DNA of 45,440 nt, from assembly GCA_003576805.1 (NCBI GenBank), contig QEVM01000014.1, positions 1 through 45,440 on the forward strand, read 5' to 3'. Under the pieces are notes generated by a model, which saw only the letters and a program-made list of their open reading frames with translations, was not told the DNA's origin and did no database searches. Source of the stretch: Pseudomonadota bacterium (GTDB lineage Bacteria > Myxococcota_A > UBA9160 > PR03). Below are positions 8,683 through 16,495 of the stretch, piece by piece (the first letter of the stretch is position 1; every line of letters starts with the position of its first letter). The position numbers were made by a program, and so were the translations under genes.

Positions 8683-9317
8683 CGCCGGTCGAAGCGCGCC
8701 TCGGCGCGTCGCTGCGCGGACTCGATCGCGGCTTCCACCGATTGGCGCCAGGCCTCGACCTCCTCGCGCGTCGCGGCGCGCGGCACGCGCAGCGGCGGCG
8801 CGAACTCGAACACGACGCGCGCGAACGGCAGCGGCAGGAAGACGCGGTCCCAGCTCGGGAAGCGCAGCGCCGGGCGTGCGGCGATCCCGATCGGATGGAG
8901 CGGCAGCCCGGTGGCGCGCGCGGCGGCGATGACGCCCGGCTTGCACACGCGCGCGGGGCCGCGCGGGCCGTCGCACAGCAGGCCCAGCGAGCGGCCCGCC
9001 TGCGCAGTGCGGATCAGTCCCGCGAGCGCGGCGACGCCGCCGCGCGAGCTCGACCCGCGCGGCGAGGGGCCGAAGCCGAGCGCGGAGAGCACCGCGTCGA
9101 TGCGGTCGCCGTCGCGCGAGCGCGAGACGGCGATCGCGATGCCGCGATCGCGGAAGCGGTGCGCCGCGCAGAACAGGCCGCCGTGCCAGATCGCGCCGAG
9201 AAACGGCGCGTCCGCGTCGAGCGGATCGGGGCCCGTGCGCTCGATCCGCCACGTCGCGCCGAGCGCGCGCAGCAGCGCGGCGACCACGACGGCGGCGACG
9301 CGCCACGGCCAAGTCAC
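8679..9317 (-). CDS. DUF374 lysophospholipid/lipid acyltransferase-like protein
   Basis: 212 residues. An N-terminal hydrophobic anchor (WRVAAVVVAALLRALGATW) precedes the DUF374 pattern: WHGGLFCAAHRF, a VSRSRDGD segment, SSSRGGVAAL and DGPRGPARVCKPGVIAAA. DUF374 belongs to the LPLAT acyltransferase group and is linked to lipid A or phospholipid acylation. The GTG start at 9317 overlaps the transporter stop by four bases (GTGA). The C-terminal stop overlaps the convergent ptsP end by four bases. The substrate cannot be read from sequence. Confidence 0.85.
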   Translation of the reverse strand: MTWPWRVAAVVVAALLRALGATWRIERTGPDPLDADAPFLGAIWHGGLFCAAHRFRDRGIAIAVSRSRDGDRIDAVLSALGFGPSPRGSSSRGGVAALAGLIRTAQAGRSLGLLCDGPRGPARVCKPGVIAAARATGLPLHPIGIAARPALRFPSWDRVFLPLPFARVVFEFAPPLRVPRAATREEVEAWRQSVEAAIESAQRRAEARFDRR

Positions 9318-10285
9318 GGCTGGCGTCCCTGCGCGACGAGCGCGACGCCCACGACGGTCGCGAGCGCGCCGACGACGCGCAGGGGGCTCGGCTGCTCGCG
9401 CCAGCGCACCGCGGCGATCGCGACCGCGAACAGCACGCTGGTCTGGCGCGCGGCGACCACGTAGCTGACCGGCGCCGTGCGCAGCGCCTGGAGGATCAGC
9501 CCGTAGCTCGCGAAGCTGACGAGCGCGGCAGTGAGCGCGCGCGGCCATTCGCTGCGCGCGAGCGCGGCCAGCTCGGCGCGCGAGACGCGCCGCGCCGCGA
9601 GCGGCGCGAACACGATCCCGCCCGAGACGGACAGCATGACGTAGTAGACGGCCGCTGCGGGCACGGGCGAGCGCCACGGCGCCGCGCCGAGGTCCGCCAT
9701 CGCGGCCTTGTCGCAGAGCGAGTAGCCGATCGAGGCGACGAGGGTGAGGAGGGCGAAGCGCACGCCGGGGGTTTCGAGCCAGCGCGCGCGCGGACGCGGA
9801 GTTGGCAGCCAGCGCGACCGCGAGCCTCGGGATCTTCGCTCGCCTGCGGCTCGCTGCGCGCTCGCTCCGCTCGCTTGCAGTTCGCTCGCTTGCACGAGCC
9901 ACATGCCCGCGACGACGACCGCGATGCCGAGCGCGCCGCGCAGCGTGAGCGACTCGCCGAGCAGCGGCACCGCGGCGATCGGCAGGAAGGCGGGCGCCGA
10001 GCGCGCGATCGGATACACGACCGAGAGCGCGCCGGTCTCGAGCGCGCGCGCCAGCCAGTAGAAGTAACAGCCGTGGAAGAGGCCCGTCGCCGCCACCATC
10101 CCCCACACCGACGCCGGGATTTCGTCCGGTGAAACCCACAGCGGCAGCGCGCAGGCGGCGAGCGCCGGCGGCGCGATCTGCAGCAAGTTGAAGCCGAGCG
10201 GACTGCGACTGCCCTTGATCGATGCACTCCAGAAGGCGTGCAGCAGGGCGGAGAGGACGACCAGGGCGAGCTCGGTGGACGTCAC
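9314..10285 (-). CDS. EamA/DMT-family transporter with an inserted low-complexity loop
   Basis: 323 residues from the GTG at 10285. Ten predicted membrane helices fall in two EamA halves; the first ends with LGIAVVVAGMWLVQ and the second begins with GVRFALLTLVASIGYSLCD. The family exports small metabolites such as amino acids or sugars; the substrate is unknown here. About 40 residues of Ser/Arg/Ala-rich sequence are inserted between the halves, encoded by repeated GCGAGCG-like units (about 9830-9895). An upstream in-frame start at 10330 would add 15 basic residues and is less likely. It is translationally coupled to the DUF374 gene. Confidence 0.85.
   Translation of the reverse strand: MTSTELALVVLSALLHAFWSASIKGSRSPLGFNLLQIAPPALAACALPLWVSPDEIPASVWGMVAATGLFHGCYFYWLARALETGALSVVYPIARSAPAFLPIAAVPLLGESLTLRGALGIAVVVAGMWLVQASELQASGASAQRAAGERRSRGSRSRWLPTPRPRARWLETPGVRFALLTLVASIGYSLCDKAAMADLGAAPWRSPVPAAAVYYVMLSVSGGIVFAPLAARRVSRAELAALARSEWPRALTAALVSFASYGLILQALRTAPVSYVVAARQTSVLFAVAIAAVRWREQPSPLRVVGALATVVGVALVAQGRQP
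9830..9895. repeat. GCTCGCT-type imperfect repeat inside the EamA gene
   Basis: Several copies of CGCTCGC-like heptamers follow one another, such as GCTCGCC, GCTCGCT, CGCTCGCTCCGCTCGC and CGCTCGCTTG. The tract lies exactly in the cytoplasmic or periplasmic linker between the two EamA halves and keeps the frame open. It looks like local repeat expansion or insertion of a small repeat element tolerated in a loop. Confidence 0.5.
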
Positions 10286-10404
10286 GCGCGCGCGCAGGAT
10301 CGCAGCGGCGCGCGTCCGGGTCGACCCCACCGGAGCGCTGTGTTATCGCTCCTCCCGCTCCCGATCGACGTCCATTTCGATGTCCCGTGTCCCGAGGTCG
10401 CGGC

Positions 10405-11307
10405 TTGGCGCACCCCCTTCACAGCCCTGCGGCTCGCCGGTCGCAAGACACGGTCCGCGCCTACGTGGACCTGACGAAGCCGCGCCTGCTGCCGCTCGTG
10501 CTGTTCACCGGGATCCCGGTCTTCGGGATGGCGGCGCACGGCGCGCCGTCGCCCGCGTTCGCCGCGCTCGTGCTGCTCGGCATCATGTTCGCCGCGGCCT
10601 CGGCGAACACGCTGAACGCCTACATCGAGCGCGACAAGGACGCGCTCATGGAGCGCACCAAGGAGCGCCCGCTGCCGGCCGGCCGGATCGCGCCGCGCGC
10701 CGCGCTCGTCTTCGGGCTCGCGCTCGCCGCCGCGTCGACCGCGCTCCTCGCCAGCGTCGGCGGCGCTGCGGCGGCGTCGGTCGGGGTCGCGAGCATCCTG
10801 TTCTACGTCTTCGTCTACACGATCTGGCTGAAGCCGCGCTCCGCGTGGAACGTCGTGATCGGCGGCGCGGCCGGCGCGGCGGCGCCGCTGATGGCGGACG
10901 CGGCCGTCAACGGCACCATCACCGCCGCGGGCCTCACGCTCTTCGCGATCGTGTTCTTCTGGCAGCCGCCGCACGTGTGGGCGATCGCGCTCTACCGCAA
11001 GGCGGACTACGAGGCGGCCGGCATCCCGATGCTGCCGAGCGTGATCGGCGACCAGCCCACGCGCCGCCGCATGCTGGCCTACACCATCGGCCTCGTGCCG
11101 GTGACGCTCGCGCCGGTCGCGCTCGGTCTGCTCGGCGCGGTGTACGGCGCGGTCGCGCTCGGCGTGAACGCCTGGTTCGTCGCGTCGGCCGTGCGCCTGC
11201 TGCGCGAGCGCGACGCCGACGCCGCCCGCCGCGTCTTCCGGGTCTCGCTCGGGTACCTGTTCGCGCTCTTCGTCGCGATGAACCTGGACCTGCTGACGCG
11301 GCTCTGA
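10405..11307 (+). CDS. ctaB: Protoheme IX farnesyltransferase (heme O synthase)
   Basis: 300 residues. A UbiA-family membrane prenyltransferase with the first Asp motif in NTLNAYIERDKDALMERTKERPL and the second in LYRKADYEAAGIPMLPSVIGD, plus WQPPHVWAIALYRK, all diagnostic of CtaB/CyoE. It adds farnesyl to protoheme to form heme O, the precursor of heme A needed by the oxidase downstream. The start is uncertain: TTG 10405 has GAGGT six bases upstream, and GTG 10387 is a second option adding six residues. It is divergent from the EamA gene across about 120 bases. No heme A synthase gene is visible in the window. Confidence 0.93.
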   Translation: MAHPLHSPAARRSQDTVRAYVDLTKPRLLPLVLFTGIPVFGMAAHGAPSPAFAALVLLGIMFAAASANTLNAYIERDKDALMERTKERPLPAGRIAPRAALVFGLALAAASTALLASVGGAAAASVGVASILFYVFVYTIWLKPRSAWNVVIGGAAGAAAPLMADAAVNGTITAAGLTLFAIVFFWQPPHVWAIALYRKADYEAAGIPMLPSVIGDQPTRRRMLAYTIGLVPVTLAPVALGLLGAVYGAVALGVNAWFVASAVRLLRERDADAARRVFRVSLGYLFALFVAMNLDLLTRL

Positions 11308-11323
11308 CCCGGCGCGCGCGGCC

Positions 11324-11327
11324 GAGG
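11324..11327 (+). promoter_or_regulatory. Shine-Dalgarno for the ATC start of the MFS gene
   Basis: GAGG ends six bases before ATC 11334. No ATG, GTG or TTG exists in frame between the ctaB stop and the first membrane helix, so this short site decides the proposed start. Confidence 0.4.
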
Positions 11328-11333
11328 CCTGCC

Positions 11334-12527
11334 ATCCCCTCCGACTCTCCGCGCAAGTCGCTCTACGTCCTGTTCGGCGTCGTCGTCGTCGACCTGATCG
11401 GCTTCGGCGTGGTGATGCCGGTGCTGCCGTTCTACGCCAAGCAGCTCGGCGCGAGCGCGTCGGTGCTCGGGCTCGTGCTGATGGCGTACGCGGCGGCGCA
11501 GTTCGTGTTCGCGCCGATCTGGGGCCGCCTGTCGGACCGCGTCGGACGCCGGCCCGTGATGCTGATGACGGTCGCGGGCACCGCGCTCTCGCTGCTCGCG
11601 CTCGGCTTCGCGCCGTCGATCGGCTGGATCCTCGCCGCGCGCCTGCTCGGCGGCGCGTTCGCGGCGAACGTCAGCGTCGCGTCGGCCTACATCGCCGACG
11701 TCACGAGCGAGCAGGAGCGCACGCGCTGGATGGGGATGCTGGGCGCGTCGTTCGGCGTCGGCTTCGTGCTCGGCCCCGCGATCGGCGGCGCACTGGCCCC
11801 GTTCGGCTACCACGTGCCGCTGCTCTTCGCGGCGGGCCTGGCCGGCGCGAACTGGGTGCACGCGGCGGTCTCGCTGCGCGAGCCCGAGCGTCACGCCGCG
11901 CTGCCGGGCGCGCCGCCGGCGTCGCGCGCGCGCGTGCTGCGCGACCCGCTCGTCGCGCGCCTGTGCGCCGCGAACCTCGTGTTCTCGGTCGCGGTCGCGC
12001 AGCTCGAGACGATCTTCGCCTTCTTCATGATGGATCGCTTCGGCTACGACGCGCAGCACGTGGCCGGCATCCTGGTCGGCATGGCGATCGTGATGGGCGG
12101 CGTGCAGGGCGGCGGCATGAAGGCGCTCTCGGCGCGCTACTCCGAGCGCTCGCTCGTGGTCGCGGGCAGCCTGCTGCTCGCCGCCGCGTTCGCGGCGACG
12201 CCCGAGATGCCGACCGTCGGCTGGCTGCTGGTGCCGCTCGCGGTGGCGGCGGTCGGGCGCGCGATCGTGCAGCCGTCGCTGATGAGCATGACGTCGGTCG
12301 CGGCGGCGGCGACCGAGCGCGGCGCGGTGATGGGCGCGTTCCAGGGCGCGGCGTCGCTGGCGCGGGTCGTCGGGCCGCTCGCCGCGGGCCTGCTCTACGA
12401 CCGCGTCACGGCGGCGCCGTTCTGGCTGGCGTGCGCGCTGCTGGTCGCGACGGCTGCGATCGCACACGCGCTGCCGGGGCGGATCGCGGCGCGCGCCGCG
12501 CTCGCCGACGCGGAGCCGACGCGCTAG
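11334..12527 (+). CDS. MFS transporter, TetA-like multidrug/tetracycline efflux family
   Basis: 397 residues from ATC 11334. Twelve predicted membrane helices. Helix 1 is YVLFGVVVVDLIGFGVVMPVLPFYA, the DHA1/TetA signature, and the A-motif GRLSDRVGRRPVMLM follows helix 2. The gene sits 26 bases after ctaB and nine bases before DUF420 on the same strand, so it is part of the oxidase-assembly operon. The family expels drugs or metabolites with proton exchange; in this context a role in copper or heme precursor handling is conceivable but unproven. The first in-frame codons contain no ATG, GTG or TTG, and CTG 11304 or CTG 11370 are weaker alternatives to ATC. Confidence 0.88.
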   Translation: MPSDSPRKSLYVLFGVVVVDLIGFGVVMPVLPFYAKQLGASASVLGLVLMAYAAAQFVFAPIWGRLSDRVGRRPVMLMTVAGTALSLLALGFAPSIGWILAARLLGGAFAANVSVASAYIADVTSEQERTRWMGMLGASFGVGFVLGPAIGGALAPFGYHVPLLFAAGLAGANWVHAAVSLREPERHAALPGAPPASRARVLRDPLVARLCAANLVFSVAVAQLETIFAFFMMDRFGYDAQHVAGILVGMAIVMGGVQGGGMKALSARYSERSLVVAGSLLLAAAFAATPEMPTVGWLLVPLAVAAVGRAIVQPSLMSMTSVAAAATERGAVMGAFQGAASLARVVGPLAAGLLYDRVTAAPFWLACALLVATAAIAHALPGRIAARAALADAEPTR

Positions 12528-12536
12528 ACGCTCGGC

Positions 12537-12971
12537 GTGGACCTCTCGTTCCTGCCGGGAGTCAACGCCGCGCTGAACGCGACCGCGACGCTGCTCCTGA
12601 TCCGCGGCCGCCGCCTCGCGCTGCGCCGCGAGCTGGACGCGCACCGGCGCACGATGCTGTCGGCCTTCGCGGTCTCGACGCTGTTCTTGATCCTGTACGT
12701 GACCCACAAGGCCTCGCGCGGCTTCGAGAACACCACGTTCCACGCCGAGGGCGCGGCGAAGCTCGCCTACCTCGCGGTGCTCGCTTCGCACGTGACGCTC
12801 GCGATGACGGTGCCGCTGTTCGCGATCGCGCTGATCGTGCTCGGCAGCCGCCGCCGCGACGCGCAGCACCGCCGGCTGGCTCGCATCGCGTGGCCGATCT
12901 GGCTCTACGTCTCCGTCACCGGCGTGCTGATCTACGTGGTCCTGTACCACCTCAATCCGGCGCCGATCTAG
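12537..12971 (+). CDS. DUF420 membrane protein, likely oxidase assembly factor
   Basis: 144 residues with four predicted membrane helices and the DUF420 pattern: LPGVNAALNATATLLLIRGR, RRTMLSAFAVSTLFLILYVTHKA, a central LAVLASHVTLAM with conserved His, and a closing VTGVLIYVVLYHL. The Bacillus homologue YozB/CtaM is needed for making a functional caa3/aa3 oxidase, and DUF420 genes often sit in oxidase operons as here. The GTG start at 12537 lies nine bases after the MFS stop. It closes the ctaB-MFS-DUF420 operon. Confidence 0.85.
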   Translation: MDLSFLPGVNAALNATATLLLIRGRRLALRRELDAHRRTMLSAFAVSTLFLILYVTHKASRGFENTTFHAEGAAKLAYLAVLASHVTLAMTVPLFAIALIVLGSRRRDAQHRRLARIAWPIWLYVSVTGVLIYVVLYHLNPAPI

Positions 12972-13241
12972 ACCTGCGCGCGCAGCCGGGGCGCTCGCCG
13001 CGAAATGCTGCGAATCTGGTGCCGTTTCGAGGAGATGCGCGCGTGCGCGCATCTTGTGGAAGCGGGGGCGGGTTGCTAACCCAATCGCGCCGTCATCCCG
13101 GGCCGGGGAGTGGGGACGGCCTTGGCACTGCCTCCATCGATCTCGCTCGGGCCGCCGCCGGATCTGCACGGATCCCCGCGGCTCGGCTGGATCTCGGCGC
13201 GCCTCGCTTCATCCGCCCCGACCAACCGGGATCCGACCAGG
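12972..13241 (+). promoter_or_regulatory. Intergenic region upstream of the oxidase structural genes
   Basis: 270 bases with no supportable gene. It holds a hairpin at 13034-13053 that may end the preceding operon, and should hold the promoter for the cytochrome c/coxBACD transcript. I could not place a confident -35/-10 pair. Confidence 0.4.
13034..13053 (+). terminator. Hairpin, possible terminator after DUF420
   Basis: A perfect inverted repeat of GATGCGCGC and GCGCGCATC with a two-base GT centre is followed by TTGTGG, with no proper T-run. It sits 63 bases after the DUF420 stop, in the gap before the cytochrome c gene. Confidence 0.45.
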
Positions 13242-13898
13242 ATGCATTCGCACCGGAGTCTCGTGATCGCGGCCGCCTGCGTGGCGCTCGCGGCGTTCGT
13301 GCCTCGCGCCGCGCTCGCGGCCGACAACCCGCGCGGCGCCGAGCTGTTCGAGCTCTGCACGCAGTGCCACGGCGCGGCCGGCGAGGGCAATCCGATGGCG
13401 CTCGCGCCGTCGATCGCCGCGCTGCCCGAGTGGTACGTGCTGAACCAGCTCAACCACTTCCGCACCGGCGCGCGCGGCACGCACCCCGAGGACGTCGGCG
13501 GCCTGCGCATGTACCCGATGGCGATGACGCTGAAGACCGACGAGGACACCAAGGCCGTCGCGGCGTACGTCGCCGGGCTGCCGCCCGTGCGCCAGACGCA
13601 AACGCTCAGCGGCGGCGATCCCGCCCGCGGCGCGCAGCTCTACGCCGTCTGCACCCAGTGCCACGGCCCCAACGGCGCGGGCAACCCGGCGATGCAATCG
13701 CCCCCGATCGCGGGCCAGGCCGACTGGTACCTGCTCTCGTCGCTGCAGAAGTTCAAGGCGGGCACGCGCGGCACCTATCCGAACGCCGCGATCATGCGCG
13801 GCATGGCCGGCACCCTGCCCGACGAGCAGGCGATGAAGGACGTCATCGCCCACATCCTGACGCTGAACGCCAACACCGCCGCGAACGCGGCCCAGTAG
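13242..13898 (+). CDS. Diheme cytochrome c (c4-like), periplasmic
   Basis: 218 residues. The Sec signal peptide ends near ALA-AD at about residue 26. Two CTQCH heme sites are at 39-43 and 137-141, each beginning a cytochrome c domain of about 90 residues; Met-rich segments (NPMALAP, MYPMAM; MQSPPIAG, MRGMAG) supply candidate axial Met ligands. Two tandem class I domains resemble cytochrome c4, a known electron donor to terminal oxidases. It lies directly upstream of coxB, whose product lacks a fused heme domain, so this protein probably delivers electrons to CuA. The ATG at 13242 was chosen because the signal peptide starts there; open frame continues upstream without signal-like sequence. 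Confidence 0.92.
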   Translation: MHSHRSLVIAAACVALAAFVPRAALAADNPRGAELFELCTQCHGAAGEGNPMALAPSIAALPEWYVLNQLNHFRTGARGTHPEDVGGLRMYPMAMTLKTDEDTKAVAAYVAGLPPVRQTQTLSGGDPARGAQLYAVCTQCHGPNGAGNPAMQSPPIAGQADWYLLSSLQKFKAGTRGTYPNAAIMRGMAGTLPDEQAMKDVIAHILTLNANTAANAAQ

Positions 13899-13921
13899 CA
13901 AACACCGAAGGGACCACCGAG

Positions 13922-14032
13922 ATGGGCGTCGAGCGACCGCCGGACGAAGCCGTCAAGCGCATCTTCATCGTGACGTTCGCGGGCACGGTGCTGTGGGTCG
14001 TCGCCGCGTTCCTGTTCGTGATCCTGCGCTGA
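13922..14032 (+). CDS. 36-residue single-helix membrane peptide in the oxidase operon
   Basis: A short gene between cytochrome c and coxB. It has an acidic/basic N terminus (MGVERPPDEAVKR) and one membrane helix (IFIVTFAGTVLWVVAAFLFVILR). GGGACC and GAG precede the ATG, and coxB begins 13 bases after its stop. Small one-helix subunits are common in heme-copper oxidases, so a structural or assembly role is inferred. I do not recognise a named family. Confidence 0.7.
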   Translation: MGVERPPDEAVKRIFIVTFAGTVLWVVAAFLFVILR

Positions 14033-14045
14033 GGGCCAAGCCACC

Positions 14046-14747
14046 ATGATCGAAATCCTCGGACTCCCGGCCGCCTCCACCTTCGCCGACGACATCGACC
14101 GCGTCTTCACGATCATCTTCGTCGCGGTCGGCTTCTGGTTCCTGCTCGCCGAAGGCGTCTTCTTCTGGCTGATCTTCCGGTTCAAGAAGAAGGACGGCGT
14201 CAAGGCGCAGTACATCACCGGCGAGCTCAAGAGCGAGAAGCGCTGGATCACCGTCCCGCACAACATCATCCTGCTCTTCGACATCGTGATCGTCGTGGCG
14301 GCCGTGCAGGTCTGGTACGACGTGAAGCAGGACCTGCCCGAGGAGCCGGACAAGCAGGTGGTGCGCGTGATCGCGCAGCAGTGGGCCTGGACGTTCGTGC
14401 ACCCGGGCCCCGACGGGAAGCTCGACACCCCCGACGACATCGCCAAGGTGAACGAGATGCACGTGCAGGCCGACCGGCTGCACCACTTCCAGCTCGAGAG
14501 CAAGGACGTGATCCACAGCTTCTCGGTCCCGGTCTTCCGGCTGAAGCAGGACGTCATCCCGGGCCGCGTCATCACGGGCTGGTTCACGCCCACGAAGACC
14601 GGCACCTACGACATCCAGTGCACCGAGATCTGCGGCGTCGGGCACGCGCTGATGCCGGCCAAGATCGTGATCCAGACCGCGGCGGAGCACGCCGAGTGGG
14701 TCGCGAAGAACTCCAGCGTGGCCGTCGCTTCGGCCGCGCTGCGCTAG
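14046..14747 (+). CDS. coxB: Cytochrome c oxidase subunit II (CuA)
   Basis: 233 residues. Two membrane helices (about 21-45 and 70-92) are followed by a periplasmic cupredoxin domain. The binuclear CuA ligands are all present: His157 in DVIHSFSVP, then Cys192, Glu194, Cys196, His200 and Met203 in CTEICGVGHALM. The aromatic electron-entry patch QQWAWTFVHP is also present. Glu64 in SEKRW occupies the position of the conserved subunit II Glu at the mouth of the K-pathway. No C-terminal heme c domain is fused, so the enzyme is aa3- rather than caa3-type. An insertion with DPDGKLDTPDD-like acidic sequence precedes the His-rich strand. Confidence 0.96.
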   Translation: MIEILGLPAASTFADDIDRVFTIIFVAVGFWFLLAEGVFFWLIFRFKKKDGVKAQYITGELKSEKRWITVPHNIILLFDIVIVVAAVQVWYDVKQDLPEEPDKQVVRVIAQQWAWTFVHPGPDGKLDTPDDIAKVNEMHVQADRLHHFQLESKDVIHSFSVPVFRLKQDVIPGRVITGWFTPTKTGTYDIQCTEICGVGHALMPAKIVIQTAAEHAEWVAKNSSVAVASAALR

Positions 14748-14768
14748 TCGGCGGAGGAAGGACCACCC

Positions 14769-16472
14769 ATGGCGACCGCCCCGGTCACCCATCACGACGC
14801 CCACGGCCACGGTCATCACGAGGAGTCGTGGTTCGTCCACTACTTCTGGTCGACCGACCACAAGATGATCGCCAAGCAGTACATGTTCACGGGCATGGCG
14901 ATGGCGCTCATCGGCGGCTTCTTCGCCTACTGCTTCCGCATGCAGATCGCCTTCCCCGGCATCGACGTGCCGGGCTTCGGCGTGGTCTCGCCCAACGAGT
15001 ACAACCACCTCATCACCAACCACGGCGCGATCATGATCTTCTGGGTCGCCATGCCGGTGCTGATCGCGGCGTTCGGGAACTACCTGATCCCGCTGATGAT
15101 CGGCTGCGACGACATGGTGTTCCCGAAGCTGAACCGGCTCTCGTACCAGATCTTCCTGCTCTCGATCGTGGTGCTGATCGCGTCCTTCTTCGTGCCGGGC
15201 GGCGGCTTCGCGGGCGCCTGGACCATGTACCCGCCGCTCTCGGCCAAACCCGAGTACGGCCTCACGCCACTCGGCGCGTCGCTCTTCGTCACCGCGGTGG
15301 CGCTCGAGTTCGTCGCCTTCCTGATGGGCGGCATCAACTTCGTGACGACCGCGATGAACTCGCGCGCGCCCGGCATGCGCATGTACGACATCCCGATGGT
15401 GGTCTGGATGATCGTGATCGCGAGCATCCTGTTCATGGCGTCGGTCGGCCCGCTGGTCGCCGGCGCCGTCATGCTGCTCTTCGACCAGAACCTCGGCACC
15501 GCCTTCTTCAACCCCGACAAGGGCGGCGACCCGGTGCTCTGGCAGCACCTGTTCTGGTTCTTCGGGCACCCCGAGGTCTACGTCGTGCTGCTACCGACGG
15601 TGGGCATCGTGGCCGAGATCATCACGGTCTTCGCGCGCAAGAAGCTGTTCGCGTACCGCACCGTGCTCTACACGGCGTTCGGCACCGGCGTGCTGTCCTT
15701 CATGGTGTGGGCGCACCACCAGTTCATCGCCGGCATCGACCCGCGCATGGCGAACATCTTCACGATCACGACGCTGCTGATCTCGATCCCGATCGCGGAG
15801 ATGATGTTCGTCTACATCGCCACGCTCTACGGCGGGGCGATCACGCTCACCACGCCGATGCTGTGGGCGCTCTCGTTCATCGCGACCTTCCTGGTCGGCG
15901 GCGTCACCGGCATCTTCCTCGGCGCGTCGGGCGCGGACATCTACCTGCACGACACGTACTTCGTGCTCGCGCACTTCCACTACACCTTCTTCCCGATCGC
16001 GATCATCGGGACCTTCGCCGGGCTCAGCTACTGGTTCCCGAAGATGTTCGGGCGCATGATGAACGAGACGCTCGGCAAGATTCACTTCTGGGGCACGATC
16101 ATCCCCTTCAACTGCATCTTCATCCCGCTCTTCGTGCTCGGCGCGGCGGGCGAGCACCGGCGCATCTTCGACTACACGAACTTCTCCGAGCTGGCGCGGC
16201 CCGAGCTCCGGCAGCTCGACCAGTTCGCGACGATCTCGCTGCTCGTGATGCTCGGCTTCCAGGTGCTGTTCCTGTTCAACCTCTTCTACAGCCTCTTCTG
16301 GGGCCCCAAGGCCGAGAAGAACCCGTGGAAGGCGAACACGCTCGAGTGGACGGCGGATTCGCCGCCGCCGCACGGCAACTGGCCCGAGCTGCCGCGCGTC
16401 TACCGCGGGCCGTACGAGTACAGCGTGCCGGGCCGCGACCAGGACTACTGGCCGCAGAACGCCCAGAACTGA
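14769..16472 (+). CDS. coxA: Cytochrome c oxidase subunit I with altered K-pathway
   Basis: 567 residues, twelve helices. Metal ligands: His85 and His404 (low-spin heme), His402 (heme a3), His267, His316 and His317 (CuB), with Tyr271 placed for the His-Tyr cross-link in HPEVY. Every ligand is offset by exactly 17 from Rhodobacter sphaeroides numbering, so key positions can be aligned without gaps. D-pathway residues are kept: Asp115, Asn122 and Glu269. K-pathway residues are not: Met345 replaces Lys362, Ile342 replaces Thr359 and Ala282 replaces Ser299; only Thr335 (Thr352) remains. New carboxylates Glu283 and Glu344 stand beside the lost positions. The N terminus is His-rich. Central subunit of the aerobic terminal oxidase in the inner membrane. 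Confidence 0.97.
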   Translation: MATAPVTHHDAHGHGHHEESWFVHYFWSTDHKMIAKQYMFTGMAMALIGGFFAYCFRMQIAFPGIDVPGFGVVSPNEYNHLITNHGAIMIFWVAMPVLIAAFGNYLIPLMIGCDDMVFPKLNRLSYQIFLLSIVVLIASFFVPGGGFAGAWTMYPPLSAKPEYGLTPLGASLFVTAVALEFVAFLMGGINFVTTAMNSRAPGMRMYDIPMVVWMIVIASILFMASVGPLVAGAVMLLFDQNLGTAFFNPDKGGDPVLWQHLFWFFGHPEVYVVLLPTVGIVAEIITVFARKKLFAYRTVLYTAFGTGVLSFMVWAHHQFIAGIDPRMANIFTITTLLISIPIAEMMFVYIATLYGGAITLTTPMLWALSFIATFLVGGVTGIFLGASGADIYLHDTYFVLAHFHYTFFPIAIIGTFAGLSYWFPKMFGRMMNETLGKIHFWGTIIPFNCIFIPLFVLGAAGEHRRIFDYTNFSELARPELRQLDQFATISLLVMLGFQVLFLFNLFYSLFWGPKAEKNPWKANTLEWTADSPPPHGNWPELPRVYRGPYEYSVPGRDQDYWPQNAQN

Positions 16473-16495
16473 TCCAGGCCGGAGGAAGCGCGTCC

